22,729 bases of DNA from Rhodobacteraceae bacterium UBA6273 (GTDB taxonomy: Bacteria > Pseudomonadota > Alphaproteobacteria > Rhodobacterales > Rhodobacteraceae), in NCBI GenBank assembly GCA_002440625.1, contig DJUV01000331.1:1-22729 (forward strand), in the 5' to 3' direction. Shown piece after piece: positions 7,239 through 13,014 of the stretch. Numbering within the stretch: position 1 is the first letter of the stretch; every line of letters starts with the position of its first letter. A program made the position numbers and the translations under genes. The notes beneath the pieces are model-generated. The model was not told the origin of the DNA. It did not search any database and saw only the letters and a list, made by a program, of their open reading frames with translations.

Positions 7239-8339
7239 TCAGAGGCCGAAATAACCGGCAAGCCTGCCGATGTGATCCGAGACATGGGCCTGCCATTCCG
7301 GCCCCGGCTGGCGGCGCTGAAGTGTCTCGGCGAGGGGGTCGGGGACGCGGATCGCGGTCCCCGACAGCTCCTCGATCACCGCATGGCCGCAGAAGGGGAC
7401 ATAGGTTTCGGAATAGCCGCCCTCATGGACAAGGACGAGCCGACCGCCGCAAAGCGCATCCGCCGCTTCCATCATCGCCCTCGTCATCAGCCGGAAGGTC
7501 TCGGCGCTCGCGAGCATCCGGCCAAGGGGGTCAACGGCGGCCGCGTCGAAACCGCAGGCGACGATGATCGCCTCGGGCCGGAAACGGTGAAGTTCAGGCA
7601 GGACGATGCGCTCCATCGCCTCAAGGTAGCTCGCGTGGCCGGTGCCGGGAGGCAGGGGGATGTTGACGTTGAAGCCATGCCCCTTGCCCTCGCCCCGCGC
7701 CTCTGCTCCGCCGGTATCGAGCGGGTAGTTCCGTTCCTGATGCAGCGAGATGGTGAGGACGGTCGGATCGGTCCAGAAGATCGCCTCGGTGCCGTTGCCG
7801 TGATGCACGTCCCAGTCGATGACGGCGACGCGGCGGGCGAGGCCCTTCGCCTGCGCTTCGCGAACCGCCACGGCGATATTCGCCAGCAGGCAGAAGCCGT
7901 TCGGCCAGTCGGGCAGGCAATGATGCCCCGGCGGGCGTGACAGCGCATAGGCGTTCCGCGCAGCACCCGTCAGCACAAGGTCCAGCGCCTCGGTCGCCAG
8001 CCCCGCCGACAGCGCCGCCAATTCGTAGCCGCCCTTGCCGAAGGGGGTGCGCAGGCCCAACTCGCCGCCGCCCGCGTCCGACAGGGCCTTGAAGGCGTCG
8101 AGATAGCTCGCCGGATGGACCCGCAGCAGCGCCTCGCGGCCCGCCTCGGGGGCTGACTGCACGGCGAGGCCGCGCATGAGGCCGGACACCTCCAGAAGAT
8201 TCCTCAGCCGCCGCTTGGTTTCCGGGCTTTCCGGCAGGCCACCGCCCGGCTGGACGAAGTCACCGACCGGCAGCGTGAACGAATAGTTCCCGCCGCCATG
8301 CCAGAAGGTCCGTTCGTCGGTCAGGAATGCGGTCGTCAT
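7239..8339 (-). CDS. Histone-deacetylase-family amidohydrolase (class II HDAC / acetylpolyamine amidohydrolase-like)
   Basis: This 366-residue protein is a zinc-dependent deacetylase of the HDAC/acetoin-utilisation/acetylpolyamine amidohydrolase superfamily. Key motifs are intact: RPPGHH (135-140, with the catalytic His pair), VIDWDVHHGNGT with zinc ligands Asp177 and His179, GFDA with the third ligand Asp265, and HEGGYS with Tyr309 at the position of the transition-state-stabilising tyrosine. Bacterial members remove acetyl groups from small amines such as polyamines, or from lysine side chains; the substrate cannot be decided here. The protein is probably cytoplasmic, as no signal peptide is seen. 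It is the first gene of a probable operon with the nitroreductase and the CysZ-like protein. The inverted repeat at 8371-8399 lies just upstream. Confidence 0.93.
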   Translation of the reverse strand: MTTAFLTDERTFWHGGGNYSFTLPVGDFVQPGGGLPESPETKRRLRNLLEVSGLMRGLAVQSAPEAGREALLRVHPASYLDAFKALSDAGGGELGLRTPFGKGGYELAALSAGLATEALDLVLTGAARNAYALSRPPGHHCLPDWPNGFCLLANIAVAVREAQAKGLARRVAVIDWDVHHGNGTEAIFWTDPTVLTISLHQERNYPLDTGGAEARGEGKGHGFNVNIPLPPGTGHASYLEAMERIVLPELHRFRPEAIIVACGFDAAAVDPLGRMLASAETFRLMTRAMMEAADALCGGRLVLVHEGGYSETYVPFCGHAVIEELSGTAIRVPDPLAETLQRRQPGPEWQAHVSDHIGRLAGYFGL

Positions 8340-8370
8340 GGCACATCACTGAACCGGCTGAGGCAAATAT

Positions 8371-8399
8371 TCAAGGCGGTCTTGCACGTACCGCCTTGA
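8371..8399 (-). terminator. 10-base-pair inverted repeat, probable terminator of the outer-membrane protein gene
   Basis: TCAAGGCGGT (8371-8380) and ACCGCCTTGA (8390-8399) are perfect inverted copies around a 9-base loop. On the minus strand the hairpin follows the stop of the beta-barrel gene (8415) by 15 bases and runs into ATATTTG, a weak U-tract. It lies 32-60 bases upstream of the deacetylase start, so an operator role is an alternative. Confidence 0.6.
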
Positions 8400-8414
8400 G
8401 TCCGATCGTCAGGC

Positions 8415-9032
8415 TCAGAACAGGTAGGACAGCTTCGCGGTGACCGCGCTCAGGTCAGGGTCGTAGCTAGAGCCAAAATTGCTCGAAGGTTCATTCGACT
8501 TCATCGCACGATCATAGATGAGCTCGCCACGGAGCTTGCCCGTTCCGAAGTCGCGCTGGACGCCAACGCCGAAAGTGAAGCCCCTGTTGACGACATTCGC
8601 CTGTTCGGTGGGGTTGACCGCACTCTCGCCAACGATGGCGACAAAACCGGCGGTGCCGAATACTTCGGTCCCGTTTCCGAGCGACGTCCCGGCGATGCCG
8701 CGCAGCCGGACAGTCGCGTTGGTTTCGCAGACATAGGGGCCATTGGCACCGACGTCGCAGCTCGAGCCGCCCGTGGGTTTCATATCGGAGCCGAGGCTGA
8801 ACTCGCCGTCAAGCTCACCGCCAAAGAACACGGCGCCGGAATCGGCCCTGTAGCCGAGAGTGAAGCCGATGGCGGGGTTCGTGTCGCGAGACGAACCACC
8901 AAAGTCCTCTGCTGACCAGGCGTTTCTTGTGGCGAGGCCGAGACCATAATAGAGGCCACTTTCCGCCGAGGCCGCGCTCGGGATAAAAGAAGACGCAAGT
9001 AGGATCGCTGTAGCGCGCTTGTTACGCATCAT
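8415..9032 (-). CDS. Small outer-membrane beta-barrel protein (OmpA/Omp25-like barrel)
   Basis: This 205-residue protein begins with a signal peptide (MMRNKRATAILLASSFIPSA, predicted cut after ASA at about residue 23). It has alternating beta-strand patterns throughout and ends in KLSYLF, with the C-terminal Phe typical of outer-membrane barrels recognised by the BAM complex. Its length fits an eight-stranded barrel. Strands such as YYGLGLATRNAW, PAIGFTLGYRAD and FTFGVGVQRDFG show the usual periodicity. Two cysteines (in SSCDVGANGPYVCET) could form a disulfide in an external loop. AAGGAA lies four bases upstream of the first ATG and seven upstream of the second, so either of the two adjacent ATG codons may be used. 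A TATAAG -10-like box lies at 9060-9065. The function is not known. Confidence 0.82.
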   Translation of the reverse strand: MMRNKRATAILLASSFIPSAASAESGLYYGLGLATRNAWSAEDFGGSSRDTNPAIGFTLGYRADSGAVFFGGELDGEFSLGSDMKPTGGSSCDVGANGPYVCETNATVRLRGIAGTSLGNGTEVFGTAGFVAIVGESAVNPTEQANVVNRGFTFGVGVQRDFGTGKLRGELIYDRAMKSNEPSSNFGSSYDPDLSAVTAKLSYLF

Positions 9033-9092
9033 TTTTTCCTTATTGACTGCTTGGCGCGACTTATATCAGGCGTCTGCGCGGTTCTACGCCGA

Positions 9093-9102
9093 TCATGCAT
9101 GA
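9093..9102. repeat. 10-base perfect palindrome upstream of the outer-membrane protein gene
   Basis: TCATGCATGA is a perfect palindrome about 30 bases upstream of the TATAAG box (9060-9065) of the minus-strand outer-membrane gene, and 69 bases before the plus-strand YggU-like gene. It could be an operator, but a 10-base palindrome can arise by chance in a 22 kb window. Confidence 0.3.
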
Positions 9103-9170
9103 GCAAGTGCGATTGATCCTGGCGTGTTGCGAATCTGCAAGATTTTCAGCCAGATGCGGCGCGCAGACAG

Positions 9171-9437
9171 ATGGGATCCGGTATGGGCCTAGCCGACCTC
9201 AGCTACCTTGTCCGCCCGGGCACAGAGATCGCGGTCAGGGTGACGCCGAAAGCCTCGCGCGACAGGATCGCGGTCGAGGAGGGTGCCATCCGGGTCTACG
9301 TGACCGTGGTGCCGGAGGACGGCAAGGCCAATCAGGCAGTGGTCAGACTTCTGGCCAAGGCGCTGGGCGTGGCAAAGACGCGGCTGGTGCTCGTCCGGGG
9401 GGCTGCGTCGCGGGACAAGGTGTTCCGGGTGGAGTAG
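9171..9437 (+). CDS. DUF167 / YggU-family protein
   Basis: This 88-residue protein matches the small YggU/DUF167 family, with the pattern EIAVRVTPKASRDRI, then IRVYVTVVPEDGKANQAVVRLLAKAL, ending GAASRDKVFRVE. The family has a compact alpha/beta fold and no proven biochemical role. The start is uncertain: the ATG at 9171 gives 88 residues and the ATG at 9183 gives 84, and neither has a strong ribosome binding site. The gene is alone on the plus strand, with 138 bases before it and a 174-base gap containing a promoter after it. I see no reason to link it to its neighbours. Confidence 0.85.
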   Translation: MGSGMGLADLSYLVRPGTEIAVRVTPKASRDRIAVEEGAIRVYVTVVPEDGKANQAVVRLLAKALGVAKTRLVLVRGAASRDKVFRVE

Positions 9438-9501
9438 GTGTCCGAACCCCGGCGGCCCCGCAGATTTCTGGCCGCGCGGGCGGTCTCGCCGTTGCGGGAG
9501 A

Positions 9502-9530
9502 TTGACCTCGGTTTTTACCAATGAGACAAT
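9502..9530 (+). promoter_or_regulatory. Probable sigma-70 promoter of the YcaC-like hydrolase gene
   Basis: TTGACC (9502-9507) and GACAAT (9525-9530) are separated by 17 bases in a locally AT-rich stretch, 81 bases before the hydrolase ATG. This implies a leader of about 75 bases. Confidence 0.55.
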
Positions 9531-9611
9531 TTTCCACGAGGGTGATTCACATTCTCGCCCTCTCACCTCTCCAATTCCCGCTCTCTTTCATATCACCACC
9601 AAGGAGTTGCC

Positions 9612-10253
9612 ATGACCAGCGAACCGATCCGTGACCCGAAAGCGGACGACCTTCTGACCCCGCAAAACTCCACCTTCGTCATCATCGACTACCAGCCCGT
9701 GCAGGTGAACTCGATCGCCTCGATGGACCGGCAATTGCTCATCAACAACATCGTCGGCTGCGCTCGGGCGGCGGTCGTCTACGGGCTGCCCATCGTCCAT
9801 TCGACGGTGAACGTGAAGACGGGTCTCAACAAGCCGCCGATTCCGCAGGTGCGCAAGGCGCTGAAGGACATCCCGACCATCGACCGCACCACGATCAACT
9901 CATGGGAAGATGTCGAGTTCAGGAAGGCGGTGAAGGACGCGGGGCGCAAGAAGCTCATCATGACCGCGCTCTGGACCGAGGCCTGCCTGACCTTCCCGGC
10001 GCTCGATGCGCTCCGCGAGGGATACGAGGTCTATGTGCCGGTCGATTCCGTCGGCGGCACCTCGCTCGCCGCGCATGAGGCGGCGCTTCGGCGGATCGAA
10101 CAGGCGGGCGGCAAGATGATCAGTGTGCCGCAGCTTTTCTGCGAGTTGCAGCGTGACTGGAGCCGTGCGGCAACCGTCCCGGCCTTCATGGACCTGTTCA
10201 TCCAAACCGGCGGCACGGCGGGCATCCAGTTCTCCTACGACAGGACCGAATAG
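9612..10253 (+). CDS. YcaC-like isochorismatase-family hydrolase
   Basis: This 213-residue protein belongs to the cysteine-hydrolase superfamily (isochorismatase/nicotinamidase fold), closest in pattern to YcaC. Asp26 (FVIIDYQPVQ) and the nucleophile candidate Cys125 (ALWTEACLTFPALDAL) are visible. The region holding the third catalytic residue reads PTIDRTTINSWED, with Arg92 rather than a clear Lys; I recall this as common in the YcaC subgroup but cannot confirm which residue serves. The C-terminal CELQRDW segment is also typical of YcaC. The physiological substrate of the subgroup is unknown. The start has AAGGAG five bases upstream and a promoter at 9502. The ABM-domain gene follows 59 bases later, after a hairpin. 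Confidence 0.87.
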   Translation: MTSEPIRDPKADDLLTPQNSTFVIIDYQPVQVNSIASMDRQLLINNIVGCARAAVVYGLPIVHSTVNVKTGLNKPPIPQVRKALKDIPTIDRTTINSWEDVEFRKAVKDAGRKKLIMTALWTEACLTFPALDALREGYEVYVPVDSVGGTSLAAHEAALRRIEQAGGKMISVPQLFCELQRDWSRAATVPAFMDLFIQTGGTAGIQFSYDRTE

Positions 10254-10264
10254 TCGCCTTGTCA

Positions 10265-10290
10265 GGCCCGCGGCCGGCAGGCTGCGGGCC
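10265..10290 (+). terminator. Strong GC hairpin between the hydrolase and ABM genes (terminator or attenuator candidate)
   Basis: GGCCCGCGGCC (10265-10275) pairs with GGCTGCGGGCC (10280-10290) around a GGCA loop, an 11-pair stem with one G-U wobble, followed by ATTCTCTTC. The U-tract is poor, so it may only reduce read-through into the ABM gene or protect the upstream mRNA end. Structure is seen directly; function is inferred. Confidence 0.5.
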
Positions 10291-10312
10291 ATTCTCTTCA
10301 GGAGAACGGCCC

Positions 10313-10615
10313 ATGTCGGATGAGCTATTCATCGTCGTCGGGCTCAGCGCCAGGCCCGGCAAGGAAGACGTTCTGCGCGAGGATCTGGCCCGCCTTGTCG
10401 CGCCGTCGCGGGGCGAAGCCGGCAATCTGCGCTACGACCTTTTCGAAGACATCAACGCGCCCGGCCGCTTCGTCTTTGTCGAGCATTGGGAAAGCCCGGA
10501 AGCCCAGCGGCAGCATCACGAGACCGGCCCGCATATCGAACATTTCCATGCGCATGGCGATGCAAATGTCGAAAGCCGGGACTTCATCCACATGCTCAGG
10601 CGGGTGGTGCCTTAG
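10313..10615 (+). CDS. ABM-domain (antibiotic biosynthesis monooxygenase-type) protein
   Basis: This 100-residue protein is a single ABM domain, a dimeric ferredoxin-like fold. Typical features are the first strand ELFIVVGLSARPGKED, the segment SRGEAGNLRYDLFEDINAPG, then FVFVEHWESPEAQRQHHETG with the conserved W-x-s-x-x-A-x-x-x-H pattern, and a final strand. Stand-alone ABM proteins include monooxygenases and quinone- or autoinducer-handling proteins, so the reaction is open. The ATG at 10313 has AGGAG eight bases upstream; a longer frame from 10259 lacks a site. It follows the YcaC-like hydrolase and may be partly co-transcribed with it through the hairpin at 10265. Its stop overlaps the stop of the convergent gene by four bases. 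Confidence 0.88.
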   Translation: MSDELFIVVGLSARPGKEDVLREDLARLVAPSRGEAGNLRYDLFEDINAPGRFVFVEHWESPEAQRQHHETGPHIEHFHAHGDANVESRDFIHMLRRVVP

Positions 10616-10857
10616 GACTTCTCGCCCTTCGGACGCATGCGGTAGACGCCTTCAGGCAGGTTCAGCGCGGCGGCAAGCTCACGCACCTGGCCCATGGAGA
10701 GGACGATCTTCACCACCTCGTCCTTGCGCGGGTCGTATTGTTCGACCGTCACGCATTCCTCGAAGGCCTGGATGGTCACATCCTCTTCAAGATGGGACTG
10801 GCCCTCGTCGACGAGGGTGATCACGGTGGCGTCGAAATCGTGCTCGATGGTGAACAT
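10612..10857 (-). CDS. Conserved-looking hypothetical protein, 81 residues
   Basis: The small acidic protein begins MFTIEHDFDATVITLVDEGQ and ends GVYRMRPKGEKS. It has predicted beta strands at the start and an amphipathic helix near GQVRELAAALN. There is no signal peptide or membrane segment, so it is probably cytoplasmic. I do not recognise a named family. It converges with the ABM gene, the two stop codons overlapping over 10612-10615. Both reading frames look coding, with normal codon use and domain-like order, so this is compact packing rather than a shadow frame. Upstream, the 160 bases to the M48 gene hold no other clear feature. Confidence 0.7.
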   Translation of the reverse strand: MFTIEHDFDATVITLVDEGQSHLEEDVTIQAFEECVTVEQYDPRKDEVVKIVLSMGQVRELAAALNLPEGVYRMRPKGEKS

Positions 10858-11017
10858 GGGCGAAGGTTAGCGCGGGTCGGCGGGGGGCTCAATGGGCCAT
10901 CTGGGCTGCCTTGGAGCAAAGGCGCGTGAAGCGGCGCTTCGCCTCTTCCGGCTGCGGGCGACTGGCGTTATCCTTTTGCCGAGAGAAGGCCGAACGGCCC
11001 GAAACCCGGAGCAGAAC

Positions 11018-11755
11018 GTGAAATCCAAAGCTGTGCTTGCCGCCGCGCTCGGCCTGTCGGGCTGCATCTCGACCGCGCCCTATGCGCCCGCACCGCTGCC
11101 GGCGCCGATGCCGGCCGAGCAACCCTATGCCTCAGGCCCGGCGATGTCGCCGGATCAGGCCGTCAACACCTTCATCGCCGTCCGCAACCGGATCGAACCG
11201 GTCGTCGAACGCGCCTGCCGCGAACGGGGCGCGGCGCAGAACTGCGATTTCCAGATCGGCGTGGCTGATGACCCCAATCTGCCGCCGAACGCCTTCCAGA
11301 CCCTCGACAAGGCCGGGCGTCCGGTCATCGCCTTCACCGTGGCGCTCATCGCCGATGCCCGCAACGCCGACGAGATCGCCTTCGTCATGGGGCATGAGGC
11401 GGCGCATCACATTGCCGGCCACATCCCGCGCCAGCAGGCCAATGCGCAGATGGGCGCGGTACTTGGGGCGGCACTCGGCGCGGCGCTTGGCAGCGACCAG
11501 TCGGTGCAGATGGGCCAGCAGATCGGCGGCTCTTATGGCGCACGCCGCTATGCCAAGGATTACGAGCTTGAGGCGGATGCGCTGGGCACAGAGCTGACGG
11601 TGATGGCTGGCTACAACCCCGAACGGGGGGCCGCTTTCTTCACCCGCATCCCCGATCCCGGCAACGCCTTCCTCGGCACCCACCCGCCGAACGCGCAGCG
11701 CCTTGCGACCGTGCGGGCGACGCTGGCGTGGATGGGTTGGGTGGCGCCGTCCTGA
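11018..11755 (+). CDS. M48-family metalloprotease lipoprotein
   Basis: This 245-residue zinc metalloprotease of the M48 family is probably anchored by lipid in the cell envelope. From a GTG start, the sequence VKSKAVLAAALGLSGC forms a lipoprotein signal with Cys16 as the lipidated residue. The active site HEAAHH lies at 126-131 (zinc ligands His126 and His130, catalytic Glu127), and the ELEAD motif (Glu183 to Asp187) gives the third ligand in the usual ExxxD pattern. An Ala/Gly-rich stretch lies between them. It ends with THPPNAQRLATV, the SxHP-type motif of periplasmic M48 proteases such as BepA and LoiP, which degrade or fold envelope proteins. The GTG with CGGAG upstream is chosen because it starts the signal; a longer frame from 10892 would bury it. 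Confidence 0.88.
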   Translation: MKSKAVLAAALGLSGCISTAPYAPAPLPAPMPAEQPYASGPAMSPDQAVNTFIAVRNRIEPVVERACRERGAAQNCDFQIGVADDPNLPPNAFQTLDKAGRPVIAFTVALIADARNADEIAFVMGHEAAHHIAGHIPRQQANAQMGAVLGAALGAALGSDQSVQMGQQIGGSYGARRYAKDYELEADALGTELTVMAGYNPERGAAFFTRIPDPGNAFLGTHPPNAQRLATVRATLAWMGWVAPS

Positions 11756-11762
11756 TCGCGGC

Positions 11763-11776
11763 TTGATCTGGATCAT
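11763..11776. promoter_or_regulatory. FNR/CRP-superfamily binding site (FnrL-type box)
   Basis: TTGAT-CTGG-ATCAT matches the FNR consensus TTGAT-N4-ATCAA at nine of ten positions. The box is centred about 82 bases before the ATG of the four-Cys protein at 11852. A weak -10-like GATCCT at 11800-11805 would place the box near -41.5, the class II activator position. It points to control by oxygen (FnrL) or nitric oxide (Nnr/Dnr-type regulators). Confidence 0.6.
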
Positions 11777-11799
11777 GGCGCGGCAAGGTCCGCCGCGCC
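11777..11799. repeat. 8-base-pair GC inverted repeat next to the FNR-type box
   Basis: GGCGCGGC (11777-11784) and GCCGCGCC (11792-11799) are perfect inverted copies around AAGGTCC. The repeat follows the M48 stop by 21 bases and directly abuts the FNR-type box. It could end the M48 transcript without a U-tract, or it could be a second regulator site. Confidence 0.4.
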
Positions 11800-11851
11800 G
11801 ATCCTGACGGCAGGCCCCTCGCGGCCGGGCAGTCTGGAGTAGGGGTTCCCC

Positions 11852-12136
11852 ATGGCCAATGTCGTCGCATTCCGGGGCGTAACTCAGGGCGGCAGACCGC
11901 TGGTTCCCTATTACCTGACTGACCGCGAGACTCGGCGCCACGGTGTGGATGTCGGTGCGGCGCTGGCGACCGGCCTGATGACGGCCGAGGATTTCACCGC
12001 ACTTCTCAGTGCCTGCAGGGCCTGCCGCCACGGACCGGACCTCAATCCAGATGCCACCGAGGACCGCTGCGCACCCTCTGCACCGGCCAACTGCGCCAAT
12101 CGCGAGATTCTGGAAGGCCTGCGCGGCATCGTCTGA
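11852..12136 (+). CDS. Small four-Cys protein (DUF6455-like)
   Basis: This 94-residue protein has four cysteines, Cys55, Cys58, Cys73 and Cys81, in the arrangement C-x2-C-x14-C-x7-C, inside the stretch LLSACRACRHGPDLNPDATE and DRCAPSAPANCANREILEGL. The layout suggests a metal or iron-sulfur site and resembles the DUF6455 family of small alphaproteobacterial proteins, where I recall such a pattern ending in a C-x-N-x-x-x-L segment. I am not certain of the family. There is no signal peptide. The gene lies behind an FNR-type box, so expression may respond to oxygen or nitric oxide. It is followed by dgkA after 71 bases without an obvious terminator. Confidence 0.68.
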   Translation: MANVVAFRGVTQGGRPLVPYYLTDRETRRHGVDVGAALATGLMTAEDFTALLSACRACRHGPDLNPDATEDRCAPSAPANCANREILEGLRGIV

Positions 12137-12207
12137 GCTGATGCCCGCGCTGGTCAAGTTAACCGTGAGGCCCTAACGTCGCGCCGGGCAGCAACGGAGC
12201 GGTTCGG

Positions 12208-12570
12208 ATGTGGCGGGTGCTGGCGGCGGAGTTCGGACGGCTCGGGCGCAATGCCTTCGTGTCCTGGCAGGGGTTCCGCGCGGCCTGGGACAGCGAGAAG
12301 TCGGTGCGGCAGTGGGTCTGGGCCAATGTGGCCTCAGCCCTTGTCGCCTTTATCCTAGACCTCAGCGGCGGCGAGCGGGCGATCCTGCTGGCGCTCGGGC
12401 TTCTGGTGCTGGTGACGGAGCTTCTCAATACCGCCATCGAGGCCGTTGTCGACATCGCCTCGCCGGAGCGCCACCCGCTTGCCGGGCGGGCCAAGGATTG
12501 CGGTTCGGCGGCGGTGGTGGTCGCGGCACTGGGCGCAGGGATCGCCTGGGTGGCGATCCTGATCGGATAG
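12208..12570 (+). CDS. dgkA: Diacylglycerol kinase
   Basis: This 120-residue protein matches the E. coli enzyme in length and pattern. It has three membrane helices (about 38-53, 56-74 and 98-119) and the active-site region VTELLNTAIEAVVDIASPER followed by HPLAGRAKDCGSAAV, with Glu71, Asn74, Glu78, Lys96 and Asp97. It phosphorylates diacylglycerol to phosphatidic acid in the inner membrane, recycling lipid left over from envelope glycan synthesis. The ATG has GGAG about eight bases upstream. The next gene, a small lipoprotein, starts 11 bases after the stop, so the two are probably one operon. Confidence 0.95.
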   Translation: MWRVLAAEFGRLGRNAFVSWQGFRAAWDSEKSVRQWVWANVASALVAFILDLSGGERAILLALGLLVLVTELLNTAIEAVVDIASPERHPLAGRAKDCGSAAVVVAALGAGIAWVAILIG

Positions 12571-12581
12571 GGAGAGGGACG

Positions 12582-12890
12582 ATGAAGGGAACATGGAGTG
12601 CGGGCGCGGTGCTGGTGCTGCTCGCGGCCTGTCAGGCCGGCGCGCCCGAGGACAAGCCGCCACGCGGGTTGCCGACGAGCCTGCCGCTGATCGGCGGCTA
12701 CCGCTCGCCGGGCGATTCCTGCCGCAGGGTGGGGGAGGATGCCTTCACCAATCAATTCCTCGATGATGCCGCCGATCTGGTCGCTTGCCCCAACGGCGAT
12801 GTGGCGTTGAGCGGCCTTGGCCCGGAAACCGGCGCGCGGGTGGTGGCGACGCAGGACGACTGGACCTTGATCTCGGTGCCCCGGCGGTGA
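12582..12890 (+). CDS. Small putative lipoprotein, 102 residues
   Basis: The protein starts MKGTWSAGAVLVLLAACQAG, a lipoprotein signal with the lipobox LAAC and Cys17 as the lipidated residue. The mature part contains SPGDSCRRVGEDAFTNQFLD and ADLVACPNG, with two Cys that may form a disulfide. The remainder is unremarkable and I do not recognise a named family. The ATG has GGGAGAGGGA just upstream. It lies 11 bases after dgkA in the same operon, and downstream lie hairpins and a Rhodobacteraceae-type repeat motif before the convergent rimO gene. An alternative plus-strand frame beginning at 12210 simply reads through dgkA out of frame. Confidence 0.72.
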   Translation: MKGTWSAGAVLVLLAACQAGAPEDKPPRGLPTSLPLIGGYRSPGDSCRRVGEDAFTNQFLDDAADLVACPNGDVALSGLGPETGARVVATQDDWTLISVPRR

Positions 12891-12908
12891 AGCGGCTTTT
12901 CAAATAGC

Positions 12909-12961
12909 GCGCCCGCTCCGGGCGCAAGATGATCTCTCGCCCTGGCGCGTCGCCGCGCCAG
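12909..12961. repeat. Two GC hairpins in the convergent lipoprotein/rimO gap
   Basis: GCGCCCG (12909-12915) and CGGGCGC (12919-12925) form a 7-pair stem with loop CTC. CTGGCGCG (12942-12949) and CGCGCCAG (12954-12961) form an 8-pair stem with loop TCGC. Neither has a U-tract. They lie between two convergent genes, as expected of transcription-ending structures. Confidence 0.5.
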
Positions 12962-12969
12962 CGCTCGGG

Positions 12970-12997
12970 TTGCCTCCGGCGGGGGGTATTTTGGCAA
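12970..12997 (+). terminator. CCTCCGGCGGGG-TATTTT intergenic element, probable terminator of dgkA-lipoprotein
   Basis: TTGCCTCCGGCGGGGGGTAT continues TTTGGCAA. The inner CCTCC pairs with GGGGG (one wobble) and is followed by TATTTT, and outer TTGCC/GGCAA arms flank it. I recall close relatives of this string as frequent intergenic elements in Rhodobacteraceae genomes. It lies between the plus-strand lipoprotein gene and the convergent rimO gene. Confidence 0.5.
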
Positions 12998-13014
12998 CGA
13001 AGAAGCGGGAAGGG

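Noticed and set aside
10892..11017. Upstream extension of the M48 protease frame
   Set aside because: The extension would bury the lipoprotein signal and lacks a ribosome binding site; the GTG at 11018 has one.
11132..12157. A 341-codon minus-strand open frame across the M48 and four-Cys genes
   Set aside because: It is antisense to two genes with recognisable motifs (HEAAHH, lipobox, C-x2-C) and has no family features of its own.
12210..12890. A 226-codon frame running through dgkA into the lipoprotein
   Set aside because: The first part is dgkA read out of frame. Only the part from 12582, with a lipoprotein signal and a ribosome binding site, is a gene.
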